DNA of 64,000 nt from Phycisphaerales bacterium (GCA_029260265.1 JAJDDO010000024.1:807458-871457), one strand, 5' to 3'; shown: positions 1-9,530, numbered from the stretch's first letter. The notes: generated by a model not told the origin, from the sequence alone. Numbers and translations: made by a program.

Positions 1-453
1 CACAAAAGCAAATACTTCAACGCTTCAGCAAAGTACAAGTACCGCCCGGTGACCACCCGGCTGCCCCGACGAATCCTCTGGACATTAATCGCGGCCCCCG
101 CGCCGATCTGGAGGGGGCTGACGGTGTTGCCCTCAAAGGTGTTTGGCCAACGCGGCGCCGAGTTCGCCCGCAGGTGGAGCCCGTGGGTTGTTCAAGCCGC
201 CCACACGGTGCCCAACGCGGATCTCAGAACACTTCTGGCGTATGAGACCCAGATCACATTCGATTCACTGACCCCGAAGTACGATCTGCCGATGTTCGCC
301 GACGACTTTGAAACACTGATCGAGTCGATGGGATTCGAAATTGTCCATAGAGAGCGCCGCCCGTGGTTCCCGCTCTGGGCGACCGCGATCAAGCGTCAGG
401 CTCAAACAGGAGTCAACATCGTTGCAGCCGAGAACGAGGAGGTGTGCGTATGA
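1..453 (+). CDS. SAM-dependent methyltransferase, C-terminal part (5' end outside window)
   Basis: The reading frame is open from base 1, so the gene begins upstream and only about 150 C-terminal residues are visible. The segment has the shape of the end of a class I SAM-dependent methyltransferase. A basic, hydrophobic stretch is followed by a Tyr-rich 'SLTPKYDLPM' segment and then an acidic helix and strand ('FETLIESMGFEIVHRE'), which match the last helix and strand of UbiG-like methyltransferases. The SAM-binding motifs would lie upstream of the window. The stop overlaps the next start as ATGA, so the two genes are probably co-translated. The substrate cannot be inferred. Confidence 0.6.
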   Translation, partial: HKSKYFNASAKYKYRPVTTRLPRRILWTLIAAPAPIWRGLTVLPSKVFGQRGAEFARRWSPWVVQAAHTVPNADLRTLLAYETQITFDSLTPKYDLPMFADDFETLIESMGFEIVHRERRPWFPLWATAIKRQAQTGVNIVAAENEEVCV

Positions 454-1166
454 GCACCCAGACCAAGGACCTGCTCCCGATTCGTATTGCTGATGCACGA
501 GCTGCGATCGAGGACCAATCGCAAACCGCGTTTGTTGTCCGCGGCGCACTCTCCGCCGGCGAGCTTGATGACTACATCCGTGGTGTCCAAGGCCAGTTCG
601 CCCATGCACCGGTTGGGAAAGAGAAGCCGGCAACTGATTCGGGTGAGGACTTCGTGCTTCCCTGGATCTATGACCACACCAAGAAGCAGTTCAGCGTCCA
701 TCGGCTCTACCGATTCTGCACCAATGATTCCGGCTCTTCGTACGGGGCGTTCCATGAGCGTGTGATGAACACCCGCGACGAGATCGAGCAGCCTTGGGAC
801 AACACCCCTGCCTACCGAGAACACGGGTATCGAAATATCCACATCATCACACGGTACCTCGATGATGCCGACGGCTACCCGAGGCACAATGATGTCCCCT
901 ATCCGCACCCGTGCCCCATGCTCCAGTGCTGGCTTCAGCTCACCGAGCCCGGCCAAGATTTCAAGGGCGGCGAGCTCGTGCTTCATCCACCAAGCGGCCC
1001 GTCCGTTTCTGTCTACCAAGACCTTGGCGTTCGTGGGGGCGATCTGATCTTCTTCGACAAACGAACCGATCACGAGGTCACCGAATGCCGGACGGTTGGA
1101 AGCGGACGAGGCCGAATGATCGCCCTTATCGGAGCGATGGCTCCACTTGAAACGAGGTCCGGGTAA
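450..1166 (+). CDS. 2-oxoglutarate/Fe(II)-dependent oxygenase (prolyl-4-hydroxylase-like)
   Basis: This 238-residue soluble protein carries the iron-binding facial triad of 2OG-Fe(II) dioxygenases: H146-x-D148 in 'PRHNDVPYP' and H208 in 'RTDHEV'. R222 in 'GRGRMIAL' is the probable 2-oxoglutarate anchor. The jelly-roll strand 'GGELVLHP' and 'GDLIFFD' are typical of the prolyl 4-hydroxylase/PiuC-like superfamily. The start is the ATG that overlaps the stop of the preceding methyltransferase gene (ATGA); a longer open frame upstream lies inside that gene. The pairing suggests that the two enzymes modify the same molecule, but the substrate is unknown. Confidence 0.8.
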   Translation: MSTQTKDLLPIRIADARAAIEDQSQTAFVVRGALSAGELDDYIRGVQGQFAHAPVGKEKPATDSGEDFVLPWIYDHTKKQFSVHRLYRFCTNDSGSSYGAFHERVMNTRDEIEQPWDNTPAYREHGYRNIHIITRYLDDADGYPRHNDVPYPHPCPMLQCWLQLTEPGQDFKGGELVLHPPSGPSVSVYQDLGVRGGDLIFFDKRTDHEVTECRTVGSGRGRMIALIGAMAPLETRSG

Positions 1167-1370
1167 TCGTGCGGCCGCAGATAACACCAAACAGGACCAA
1201 AACGAGGCTGTCCGCTAGTTAATTCGTGAGAATTATTGATGTTTCATCGATCGGCCGCTTGTATGGGCGTTTCATCCGTTGTAATTTGAAGATGCCCCTG
1301 TCAACGCCGAACTCTCGGCAATGGGCATTGTCTTGTGGTCTAGAGAGTCCACTATTTTAGGAGAGAAGAA

Positions 1371-2087
1371 ATGAAAGTAGCACTTTTGGTAGCGCTCGCA
1401 GGCGCCGCAAGCGTCGCCCAGGCAGACCTGTACACTTCAGCCGACATCACCGGCGACAGCAGCCATATCTCGGCAGCATCCATGCAGAATGTTGCACCCG
1501 CCAATCGCACCACCGACGGATACTTCCTCGGTCACGCAATCGGTGGCGCAGGCGGATTCGCACTCATCAGCCCAAATGTAGATTCCATCTTTAATGGTGC
1601 GTCAGAGGTTCTTGGCGCTGACGGCACCACCGGCGGCACCATCACCTCCTCAGACGCCACCCTCGTTGGTGATGTGTTTGCTTTGGGCAACACAGTCATT
1701 CAGGTTCAGCTTGACACCACTGCTGCTGACATGTTCATCAGCGGCTTCACTGTTGGTGGTCTTCCTGCAGACTCCGCAGGGATGTTCATGGGCGCAAACG
1801 CTGGCGGGAATCCACTCGATTTCACCAACCCAGCATTCATGAACCAGGCATTGCTCTACACAATCGATGCTTCGGGCGCAACCACCAATGTCTTTGATGT
1901 CACCGGCATCATGGGCACCCTTGGTGATGGCAGCTGGGACGGCTCGGCTGGCGTATCGATCAGCGGTCTCATGGACGCAGGCACCGTTGCTGCTGGGTTC
2001 CAGTTCGATCTCAACATCGTACCTGCACCAGGCAGCGCCGCACTGTTCGGCTTTGCTGGGCTCGTCGCGACCCGTCGTCGCCGCTGA
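1371..2087 (+). CDS. Secreted protein with PEP-CTERM-like sorting tail
   Basis: The 238-residue protein has an N-terminal signal peptide (residues 1-18, ending 'AASVAQA'). Its Gly/Ala/Thr/Asp-rich body has no recognised domain. The C-terminus has the tripartite sorting layout: a 'VPAPGS' motif, a short hydrophobic helix ('AALFGFAGLVA') and an Arg cluster ('TRRRR'). In PEP-CTERM systems such tails direct cleavage by an exosortase and cell-surface attachment. No exosortase gene is in the window. The start has an adjacent AGGAG ribosome site, and a strong terminator follows. It is monocistronic. The function is unknown beyond being an exported surface or extracellular protein. Confidence 0.8.
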   Translation: MKVALLVALAGAASVAQADLYTSADITGDSSHISAASMQNVAPANRTTDGYFLGHAIGGAGGFALISPNVDSIFNGASEVLGADGTTGGTITSSDATLVGDVFALGNTVIQVQLDTTAADMFISGFTVGGLPADSAGMFMGANAGGNPLDFTNPAFMNQALLYTIDASGATTNVFDVTGIMGTLGDGSWDGSAGVSISGLMDAGTVAAGFQFDLNIVPAPGSAALFGFAGLVATRRRR

Positions 2088-2113
2088 TCCCAAGCTCAAT
2101 CCTGACCCCCAAG

Positions 2114-2145
2114 GCAACCCCTCTCCGGAGGGGTTGCTTCTTTTT
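2114..2145 (+). terminator. Rho-independent terminator of the PEP-CTERM-like gene
   Basis: A perfect 10-bp stem (GCAACCCCTC with GAGGGGTTGC) closes a TCCG tetraloop and is followed by TTCTTTTT. It lies 26 bases after the stop of the exported-protein gene and before the convergent PDZ gene. Confidence 0.92.
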
Positions 2146-2161
2146 GCACCACGCTCATCCA

Positions 2162-4477
2162 TCACTCGTCAATAAACACCCCATAGAGCGATGAACCCGC
2201 CGGGTTCTTCTCATTGAAGGATCCTGTACGCTCGACGCGGTTGTTCGCTCTTTGCGGGCTGTGATCGCCGCCGCTGTAGGTGTCCACCCCGCCCCCTTGA
2301 TCGAGGAAAAACGACAAGCTCATGACCCTGTCAGCGTCATAGTGATAGGTGTTCGACCCTGATTGACCAAGCACCGCTCCCGGATTTGCCGAGTACCGAT
2401 CATCCCCGCCAAGATCAATGAACAGGGCGATCGCCTGCATCGACGCCCCGCCCAGCCCAAGCCCGTCGCATCGGTACGAATCATTCCCGCCCTTGTCGAG
2501 CAGCATCCCGATGGACTGATCCCAAGTCCCCGCTTGTGAAGCTGCGGTCATCGACCAATAGGTATCGTCCCCCGCGTCATCGACGAGGATCCCCGCCGCC
2601 TGATGGGCCGCGAACGCCTGCCCGTACCGATTGGCGTAGTACAGATCATGTCCACCGAAGTCGTGCATGATCCCCAGCCCGTAGTAGTACCCGCCAGCCT
2701 GCGAAAACTCGCCCGCCTCATACTTATCGTTCCCGCCAAAGTCATAGATCGCCCCGACGCCGCCGGCAGCGTATCCGCGGATCCCATACCCGAATCCCTG
2801 GCTCATCCCGAGGAACACCGCGGGCGTGCCATAGGCAGATCCGAAGCTGGGCCCGTTGGCCCGGTAGAGGTCATTGCCCTTGGTGTCGATAATCGCCCCG
2901 AGCCCGCGCGGCCCGCCGATGCCCTGGCAGAGCTTCTCACCGATGTAGGTATCCGATCCGCCCTTGTCGAAAATCAACCCCGCCCCGTAGAACCCGACGC
3001 CCATGGTGAACCCCGCACTCTTCCCGGCGTTTTCATACTGGTCATGCCCGGCGCGATCGATCAGCACACCAACGCCAAACAGCCCCGCGCCGATGCTCAG
3101 ATGCCCGTGTGAGATGTACACATCGTTGCCCGCCCGATCATCGAGCAGCGAGTATCCAAACACGCCGGTTGCCGGTCCCGTGAAACTGCCCGAAGCCTCG
3201 TAGGTGTCGTTGCCGAGATAGTCCACAATCGCCTGGTTGCGTTGGGGGCTCGTGGGCTCGAAGTCTACGCTTTGCGGATACTCGTACCGATCATCGCCGC
3301 CCAGATCAACGACCGAGGCGAGACCTGACATGTCATACCGGTTGTGGGCTTTGCCGCCGAGGACCATGTAGTTCCCATTGGGGTCGACCTCGAAGGCGAT
3401 GATCTCTCCGTCAACCAGAACCCGCAGATCATCCGGGATTTGTTCTTCGGGCAGCGGGCTGCGGTTCATCATGAGCCCGGCTCGCACCTTTGCTTCCCAG
3501 CTGTACGCTTGTGCCTTCATCGCCTGCGTGTGCGCCGCGATCAGTGCCCCCGCCGAATCCTTGCTCATCCGGATCACACTGATGTAATCGCCCGCCCGGT
3601 CTGTTTGGATCGACCAGTCATTGCGCATCTGCGAGACCAACGCCGCCGATTTTTCCCACGCCTGCCAATCATTCTGGTCTTCGATGCTCTGCATCAGCGT
3701 TTCGGCATGAGTCTCCGCCACATCAGGGAGATCGAGAATGTGCGTGATCAACCCCTCTATACGATCGAGGTCTCCCTTTTTATGTTTCGCGCCGATGGTG
3801 TTGCCCTTGGCGATCTGTGCTGCGAGTTGATTCTCGACCGCGTCGATACTCAGCGGGCGGGCGAATACCTGGATCACTGCGGGCACCGAGTTCGGATCCA
3901 GATTGTCCTGTTGCACTCGTGAAAGATTGGCGAGCAACGCGTCCACCCCGTCCTCAGTTTCACGGATTCCAAGGTCACCGGCTCGATCAAGAATCATCGA
4001 TTCAAATTCGCCTTCCAATGCCTGTTCGACTGTTCGTTCTCCGAGCCCGCGTTTGATCGTGCCTGACCATTTATCCATGCTTGAGAGCGTGATCGAGACG
4101 GTGAACTCTTCGCCGCCCGCTCCGCCCTTCGGCACCGAGGCGCTCATCTGGGCGTCGGGAGATCGCCGAAAAACTAGGTTGATCAACTCGCCCGCGTTGA
4201 GCTCTTTGACCGCTTCTCGGAACCCGGCCGCGTCAACCTGTACACCGTCGACCGAAACAAGATTGTCACCCCGCTGCACGCCGGCGTCGGAGGTGAACGA
4301 TTTACCGCCCATCGGGCCGGGGTAGATCCAGCCGACCACCAACCCCTCGGGCGTATCCCTCACCGCAAGCCCGAGGTACGGCTGCTGATCAAGCGGGCGA
4401 TCATCGCTCTGGGCAGAGGTTGCGGAGATGCACACCGCGAGAACAAGGAATACCAACTTCATCTGAATGAAAACCAT
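2162..4477 (-). CDS. Exported PDZ-domain protein with tandem Asp-Gly repeats
   Basis: The 771-residue protein begins with a signal peptide ('KLVFLVLAVCISATSA'). A PDZ-like domain follows at about residues 35-115, with 'YLGLAVRDTPEGLVV' and 'GVQRGDNLVSVDGVQV'. A helical middle section spans about 130-370. From about residue 380 to the end come about ten to twelve repeats whose core is D-x-G-G-N/D-D-x-Y (for example 'DLGGDDRYEY', 'DKGGNDSYRC'), alternating with Gly/Ala-rich 'GxGxLID' strands. The repeats recall Ca-binding or beta-solenoid folds. The ATG at 4477 is preceded by AGGAG. The gene follows the DUF2339-type gene with a 40-base gap. The role is unknown, and a periplasmic or surface location is inferred. 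Confidence 0.75.
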   Translation of the reverse strand: MVFIQMKLVFLVLAVCISATSAQSDDRPLDQQPYLGLAVRDTPEGLVVGWIYPGPMGGKSFTSDAGVQRGDNLVSVDGVQVDAAGFREAVKELNAGELINLVFRRSPDAQMSASVPKGGAGGEEFTVSITLSSMDKWSGTIKRGLGERTVEQALEGEFESMILDRAGDLGIRETEDGVDALLANLSRVQQDNLDPNSVPAVIQVFARPLSIDAVENQLAAQIAKGNTIGAKHKKGDLDRIEGLITHILDLPDVAETHAETLMQSIEDQNDWQAWEKSAALVSQMRNDWSIQTDRAGDYISVIRMSKDSAGALIAAHTQAMKAQAYSWEAKVRAGLMMNRSPLPEEQIPDDLRVLVDGEIIAFEVDPNGNYMVLGGKAHNRYDMSGLASVVDLGGDDRYEYPQSVDFEPTSPQRNQAIVDYLGNDTYEASGSFTGPATGVFGYSLLDDRAGNDVYISHGHLSIGAGLFGVGVLIDRAGHDQYENAGKSAGFTMGVGFYGAGLIFDKGGSDTYIGEKLCQGIGGPRGLGAIIDTKGNDLYRANGPSFGSAYGTPAVFLGMSQGFGYGIRGYAAGGVGAIYDFGGNDKYEAGEFSQAGGYYYGLGIMHDFGGHDLYYANRYGQAFAAHQAAGILVDDAGDDTYWSMTAASQAGTWDQSIGMLLDKGGNDSYRCDGLGLGGASMQAIALFIDLGGDDRYSANPGAVLGQSGSNTYHYDADRVMSLSFFLDQGGGVDTYSGGDHSPQRANNRVERTGSFNEKNPAGSSLYGVFIDE

Positions 4478-4517
4478 TCGTGCTCTCCTGACCAGGTTGT
4501 TGTATTGAAGAATCTGG

Positions 4518-7226
4518 TTAATCAGATTCTGCGTCATCTGTTGTATCATTCTCAGGCTTTGGCTCAATGGATTTGATCATCATGGCATACAGGATCCCTG
4601 CGCCGATGATCACGAGCCCAACGGTCATCGCCGCGACCACCCGCGCCGCCGGTTCAAGCACCCTCGTATCGAATACCAGCACCTTGATCGCAACCATGCC
4701 CAAGAGCCCAAGCCCGGCCCAGCGAAGAGCAGCGACGAGCCGGAAGCCAAGCACGAGCGATGCGACCGCGAACAAACTCCACCAGATCGAAACCGCCGCA
4801 CCACGCACCGCGCCCTCTGCGAACACCTTGCGTGCAACTCGTTCAGCCTCGATCGAACTGCTTGCCAGCAGCAACGCCCACGCCAACCCCAAGAGCACCA
4901 TCACCAGCGTAGTCCGCAAGGACCCAAGCACGCGGGGGGCATCTTTGGCTTTGTGCAGTTTCCTGAGCCGGAGCACAATCCAGATACTCGTCGAAACCAG
5001 AATCATCGTGGCCCAGAACCCCGTACCGATCAGCGGCGGCTGGTCGAATGTGGGCTCCCCGATCACGACCTGATGGGCCGCCCACCCAAGCGTGAGCACG
5101 CCGATGAGGACACCGCTGATTTCCATCACCGACCACCGGGTGAGCTTGAACCCAATCAGGACAAGCACCGCGGCGTACAACGACTCAAAGAGCAATGCCT
5201 CAGATGTGCCGAGCTGCGCATCAAGGCTCCAGAGGGCAATCCCCCAAGCGCCAATCGCAACGGCTGCGGAACTAAATCGCAGCACAAATCCGGACCCCGG
5301 AAGAAGGGCAAATCCAACCCATCCGAGCCCCGCGATGACAAGAGAGATTACCTGAATATCCAGAACGAGATGATTGTGCTCAACGGAGATCTGCCCAAGC
5401 ACCGCGATGCCTATGCCGACGCTCGCGAGGACAATCGCATTGATCAGCACCGCCGCGATCGGGAAAACAACCCGGGACCAAGCAGCAACCATCGCGATCA
5501 ACACCAATGCCGGGCCGAGTGTTTCGGAGGCTGATTGTGGATGAATCAGGCTCCCGCCGATCACCCACATCGAGAGACACGCGGTGATCGAAGCCTCGAC
5601 CTTGTACCGCGATCGCCATGCCGCCGCAACGCAAGCACCACCGACAAAGAGCATCTGCCATGTCCACACTGAGTAGCCAATAGAGAGCACCGATCCGTCC
5701 GGATCGTCAATCACATGATCGAGGAAATCGAATGATGCCAGACGCCCCAGAGCGAGCCCGAACATCGCGAGACCAAAGATCCCGGCAGCACGGAATCGGA
5801 TGCGCCGCGCGGTTTCAATCGCTGCGAGCCCGACCATGGCCCAGGCCATCACCTGCATCCATCCACCCATCGCGGTGGCGATCGTTGCCACACCGAGGAG
5901 CGTTCCATTGATGCCCAACGCCGCGCCGAGCGCCGAGCGTGGTGATCCATGCTTGACCCAGAGCCCGCCGCCTTCGCGTTTTTTGGTGAGTGTGAAGAAG
6001 GCGATGACGATGCTGGCCACCGCAAACCCGAGTGGTGCAAGGTAATCGAGATCAGAATGAATCTCCCGCAGCGTCAACGCCGCCATCGCGACCGCCCACG
6101 CGGTCACGCCGAACAGCGAGTTGATCCATCGTGCCTCAGCTGACAGCAAGGCTCGTGGGTCAAAGGTCTTCTCACCATCCTCCGCCAAGAGGAACCCAGC
6201 CCGTGAAGTGTTCGTCCACTTTGTGCGATCTCGCATGGTGGTGATAAACCGAGCCGAAACGACTAACTCAACAACCGTCGCCAGCCACACCGTGGACAAG
6301 AATACCAGCGAACTCGTTGGCGCATCCACACAGCGGTCTTGCAACCACAGCGTCCCAAGGATGCCCGTTCCCCACCAAGCGAGCTTGCGAACATACGAGT
6401 ACGCCCCGCCTCGCCACCCAGAGAGGAAGAGCCCAAGTGCCAGCAGCGAGATAAGGTACGCCGGCATGACGATGTATGAAGGCTCGCCGGTAGAGAGCAG
6501 CACAGGCACGAGAAATGCGGCGATCAGCGAGAGTATCGCGAGCACCACCCGATTTGACAACGAGCCGAGCAGCACGCCGATCACCGTGATGGCAACGAGG
6601 AACGCGAACGCGGTGGGGCTATCGATGAGCTGGTACATCTTCGCCGCTGCAAAGATCGCCGCGTAAATCGCCGCGATGCCCGCAGCCGAAATCCCCGATG
6701 AGGCCAGGGCGTTGATCTTTCTTCGCACCACCTCGCCACAGACGAGCAGAACGACACCAAGCCCAACGCCTCCAAGAACCCGCATGGTCGGCGAGATCCA
6801 TCCGTTGTCGACCGCAAGCTTGTAAAGGAACGCGATGCCGACAATAAAAATGATGACGCCGATCAACGAGATCCCGAAGATAAGCCCGCGTGTCCCGCTG
6901 AGCCAATCCGGCTTCTGGAAGCTTGGTCGAGCAGCTTTCTTTGGTTTCATCGCGGGCTGATGGTGCCGCTGCTTGATAGCCTCACTTCGGGATTGGTCAA
7001 CGGGCGAGAAGGGAGGGCTTGGTGCTGCCGATCTCTGAGCTGGAATCGCGGCTGGTGACGATTTTGGTCCCAGCGATACCGCAGCGGGCGGCTTGCTCGC
7101 AGCGGGCACTGGGGCGCGCTGTTGCTCGAGGGTATCCATCCGAGCGGCGAGCTGGTCAAACCGCTGGCGCAGCTCGTCGAGTTCCGATTGCAGCCTGCGC
7201 TTATCTTGATCTTGGCCCTCGTCCAT
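4518..7226 (-). CDS. DUF2339-type polytopic membrane protein
   Basis: This 902-residue protein starts with a coiled coil (residues 5-40, 'LQSELDELRQRFDQLAARM') and a Pro/Ala/Ser-rich linker. More than twenty hydrophobic segments then run to the C-terminus. The first membrane block ('GTRGLIFGISLIGVIIFIVG', then 'NGWISPTMRVLGG' and 'ISAAGIAAIYAAIFAA') matches the DUF2339 family as I know it. The chosen ATG is the second of two nearby ATGs because GGGAG lies 5 bases before it. Function is unknown in the family; cell-envelope roles have been guessed. It is probably co-transcribed with the PDZ gene downstream. Confidence 0.78.
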   Translation of the reverse strand: MDEGQDQDKRRLQSELDELRQRFDQLAARMDTLEQQRAPVPAASKPPAAVSLGPKSSPAAIPAQRSAAPSPPFSPVDQSRSEAIKQRHHQPAMKPKKAARPSFQKPDWLSGTRGLIFGISLIGVIIFIVGIAFLYKLAVDNGWISPTMRVLGGVGLGVVLLVCGEVVRRKINALASSGISAAGIAAIYAAIFAAAKMYQLIDSPTAFAFLVAITVIGVLLGSLSNRVVLAILSLIAAFLVPVLLSTGEPSYIVMPAYLISLLALGLFLSGWRGGAYSYVRKLAWWGTGILGTLWLQDRCVDAPTSSLVFLSTVWLATVVELVVSARFITTMRDRTKWTNTSRAGFLLAEDGEKTFDPRALLSAEARWINSLFGVTAWAVAMAALTLREIHSDLDYLAPLGFAVASIVIAFFTLTKKREGGGLWVKHGSPRSALGAALGINGTLLGVATIATAMGGWMQVMAWAMVGLAAIETARRIRFRAAGIFGLAMFGLALGRLASFDFLDHVIDDPDGSVLSIGYSVWTWQMLFVGGACVAAAWRSRYKVEASITACLSMWVIGGSLIHPQSASETLGPALVLIAMVAAWSRVVFPIAAVLINAIVLASVGIGIAVLGQISVEHNHLVLDIQVISLVIAGLGWVGFALLPGSGFVLRFSSAAVAIGAWGIALWSLDAQLGTSEALLFESLYAAVLVLIGFKLTRWSVMEISGVLIGVLTLGWAAHQVVIGEPTFDQPPLIGTGFWATMILVSTSIWIVLRLRKLHKAKDAPRVLGSLRTTLVMVLLGLAWALLLASSSIEAERVARKVFAEGAVRGAAVSIWWSLFAVASLVLGFRLVAALRWAGLGLLGMVAIKVLVFDTRVLEPAARVVAAMTVGLVIIGAGILYAMMIKSIEPKPENDTTDDAESD

Positions 7227-7305
7227 GGCAGCTCCCAATGAGAGAGTGCATAGTACACTATTTCATCCAAGATTACATGCGGCAGATGATGCGGGGAACA
7301 GCCAA

Positions 7306-7339
7306 TTAAAAATGCCTGGCACCAACGGGTACCAGGCAT
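7306..7339 (-). terminator. Rho-independent terminator after tRNA-Gly
   Basis: Read on the minus strand, a 12-bp stem with one G-T pair (ATGCCTGGTACC with GGTGCCAGGCAT) closes a CGTT loop and is followed directly by a run of five T. It begins 8 bases after the tRNA 3' end and fits a tRNA transcript terminator. Confidence 0.92.
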
Positions 7340-7346
7340 ATACGAA

Positions 7347-7418
7347 AGCGGGTGAACGGATTTGAACCGTCGACATTCACGTTGGCAACGTGACGCTCTA
7401 CCACTGAGCTACACCCGC
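7347..7418 (-). tRNA. tRNA-Gly (anticodon GCC)
   Basis: On the minus strand, a 7-bp acceptor stem GCGGGTG/CACCCGC frames a D-arm (GCTC...GAGC), an anticodon stem with loop TTGCCAA (anticodon GCC), and a T-arm containing GGTTCAAATCC. The discriminator is T and CCA is not encoded. A strong terminator follows. The gene stands alone between the DsbD-type gene and the DUF2339-type gene. Confidence 0.95.
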
Positions 7419-7568
7419 GTATTCACTTGTGACCGGGCAAGCCGATCGGGTGGAAAGATATCCTCAAAAACCGTGTTCGTCAATCAATCTCGGCATCATC
7501 CTGTCGACTTTCGCGGATTCTGCGACCCGCAGCCGATTATCAGGACTCGGGTGCGGGTTCTTGGTCGA

Positions 7569-9530
7569 TCAAGGGTCCGAAAGGGTGATCTGTGATTCGC
7601 CCTTTGCTTGCCTAATCGCTGCGGCGACCTGCTTGCTGGTGTAGGCATTTGACATCCAGATTGGATCGGGCTGCCCGGGCGAAAAGATCGCGAGCAGGGG
7701 GATCCCAACCTGATCGAGTTCTTTGATTTTTTGCCAACCAGGAGCCGTCGATCCGGTCACATCGGCGACCATGGGCACAACATCATCGCCAAGCAGCAAC
7801 GACTTCACTGGATCCTTGCCCAGGACCACTGCTTCGAGGGTCTTGCAGTTCAGGCACCACTCGGCGGTGAAATCAAGCACGACGACATTCCCACTCGCAA
7901 GGGCGGTCTGCAAAGCTGCTTCGGAGTAAGGCATCCAGATATTATGGACATAGTTCTCATGCAGATGGTGGGTCTGGTTGTAGGCTACCGCCGATCCGCT
8001 GAGTGCGAATACCACGCCGAGTACAGCAAAGCTTAATCGTGGACCGACCCGCTTGGTGATGCGGATGGTCTGCACAAGCAACCACAACCCGGCAGCCATC
8101 CCCATGAGCCCGATCACCCACCAATGAACAGCCTTGCCCCACCAGGGGAAGGTCCACTGGAACTCGCTGCCGAGTGCAATCACCGATGTTCCGAGGAAGT
8201 AGGCAGCTGCTGCAAGCATGAGCAGCCCCATGACCTGCTTGACCAGTTCACTTGCCGGACCGGTTCGGGGAATTTTCTCAACCATCTTTGGGAAAATCGC
8301 GAGCACGAGATATGGCAGGGCCATTCCCACGCCGAGGAAAATGAAAATCGTCATCACCAATGCGGGGGGCATGGTCGCCGAGCCCGCAAGAAGCGCACCG
8401 GCAACGAACCCAAAGCAGGGCAGCCCGAGCACCGCGGTCATCATCCCGAACACAAACGATCCTTGCACCGAGTCGGCCTGCGGATTGACCTTGTACACCG
8501 ATTGAGGCAACTTGATCTGAAACAAGCCCATGATCCCGATGCTCATCAACGCGATCATCAATCCGATCCCGCCGGTCACCCACCAGTACGAGAAGATGAT
8601 CGATGGGTCAGTCACCGAAGCAAAGAACGCCACGGGTATCCCGATTGCGGTCCAGAACGCGACAACACCGATCGCCATCGAGAGTCCGAGCTTGAAGGCC
8701 TTTGATTTTTTCTCACCGGCGTGAGCACTGATGGTCATGATTTTTAGCGGGATAACAGGGAGCACGCAAGGAGTGAGGTTCAAGACAAATCCACCGATCG
8801 CCGCGCTGAGCGCAAGCACCACAACCCCCAAAGGGGAATGAATCGGTGGCAAGGACAATCCGAAGAACCTGCGATCGGGCTTGGTAGATTCGGTCACGAC
8901 CGCATCAAGCGCACCCTCACCCCAAGCCTTGGCATCCGCAAATACAGACGGATCGAATCCGTTGAAAAGCTCATGAGTCGTGATTTGAGAGCCCGCATCT
9001 GGATCTACGGTGAAGGAGATCGATTGGGATCTACGGCTTGGCGGGTCACAGGTCGTGTCGTTGCACGCCTGAAAGTTCACCGCGATCTCGATTGTTCGAT
9101 CGCCAACTTCTGCCTGATCATCTACGAGTACCGGGATGTAGGCGATCGCCTTTCCCGAGTAGACTTGGTACTGCACCGGGCCGTTCGCAAAGCCAAAGTT
9201 GACCGGGACACTGTGGACGGTTGGCCATTGGATCTGCCCGAAGCTCAGCCCCTCGGTCTCTGTGGGTTGAATAGTGGTTGGAATGGCAGTGAAGTCACCC
9301 ATCTCTGCGGGGATAATTGGTTCATGAAGGTGTGAGTGGTAATGGTCGTCATGATCAAGCACCACCGCGATCACAAATCGGTCGCCCGGGGCAACACGAT
9401 CCACCGAAGATTGACTAGAGACATCGACATGTGAAACCCCGAACCCCATCTGGGCAAAGCTTTGGCTCGCAAGCAGACCCATCGCCGCAAGCAGGGGTAG
9501 CACGAATAGTCGAATCAATCTTGGGTTCAT
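7569..9530 (-). CDS. dsbD: DsbD-type thiol:disulfide interchange protein
   Basis: The 653-residue protein has all three DsbD modules. A signal peptide (1-27) leads to a periplasmic N-terminal domain with the pair C156/C161 ('CNDTTC'). An eight-helix membrane domain carries C255 ('LTPCVLP') and C372 ('GLPCFGF'), and the C-terminal thioredoxin fold has C559-L-N-C562. In DsbD, electrons pass from cytoplasmic thioredoxin through the membrane pair to periplasmic acceptors for cytochrome c maturation or disulfide isomerisation. The start at 9530 has AAGGAG 8 bases upstream, and the 7-codon longer frame lacks such a site. It diverges from fliM. Confidence 0.9.
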   Translation of the reverse strand: MNPRLIRLFVLPLLAAMGLLASQSFAQMGFGVSHVDVSSQSSVDRVAPGDRFVIAVVLDHDDHYHSHLHEPIIPAEMGDFTAIPTTIQPTETEGLSFGQIQWPTVHSVPVNFGFANGPVQYQVYSGKAIAYIPVLVDDQAEVGDRTIEIAVNFQACNDTTCDPPSRRSQSISFTVDPDAGSQITTHELFNGFDPSVFADAKAWGEGALDAVVTESTKPDRRFFGLSLPPIHSPLGVVVLALSAAIGGFVLNLTPCVLPVIPLKIMTISAHAGEKKSKAFKLGLSMAIGVVAFWTAIGIPVAFFASVTDPSIIFSYWWVTGGIGLMIALMSIGIMGLFQIKLPQSVYKVNPQADSVQGSFVFGMMTAVLGLPCFGFVAGALLAGSATMPPALVMTIFIFLGVGMALPYLVLAIFPKMVEKIPRTGPASELVKQVMGLLMLAAAAYFLGTSVIALGSEFQWTFPWWGKAVHWWVIGLMGMAAGLWLLVQTIRITKRVGPRLSFAVLGVVFALSGSAVAYNQTHHLHENYVHNIWMPYSEAALQTALASGNVVVLDFTAEWCLNCKTLEAVVLGKDPVKSLLLGDDVVPMVADVTGSTAPGWQKIKELDQVGIPLLAIFSPGQPDPIWMSNAYTSKQVAAAIRQAKGESQITLSDP

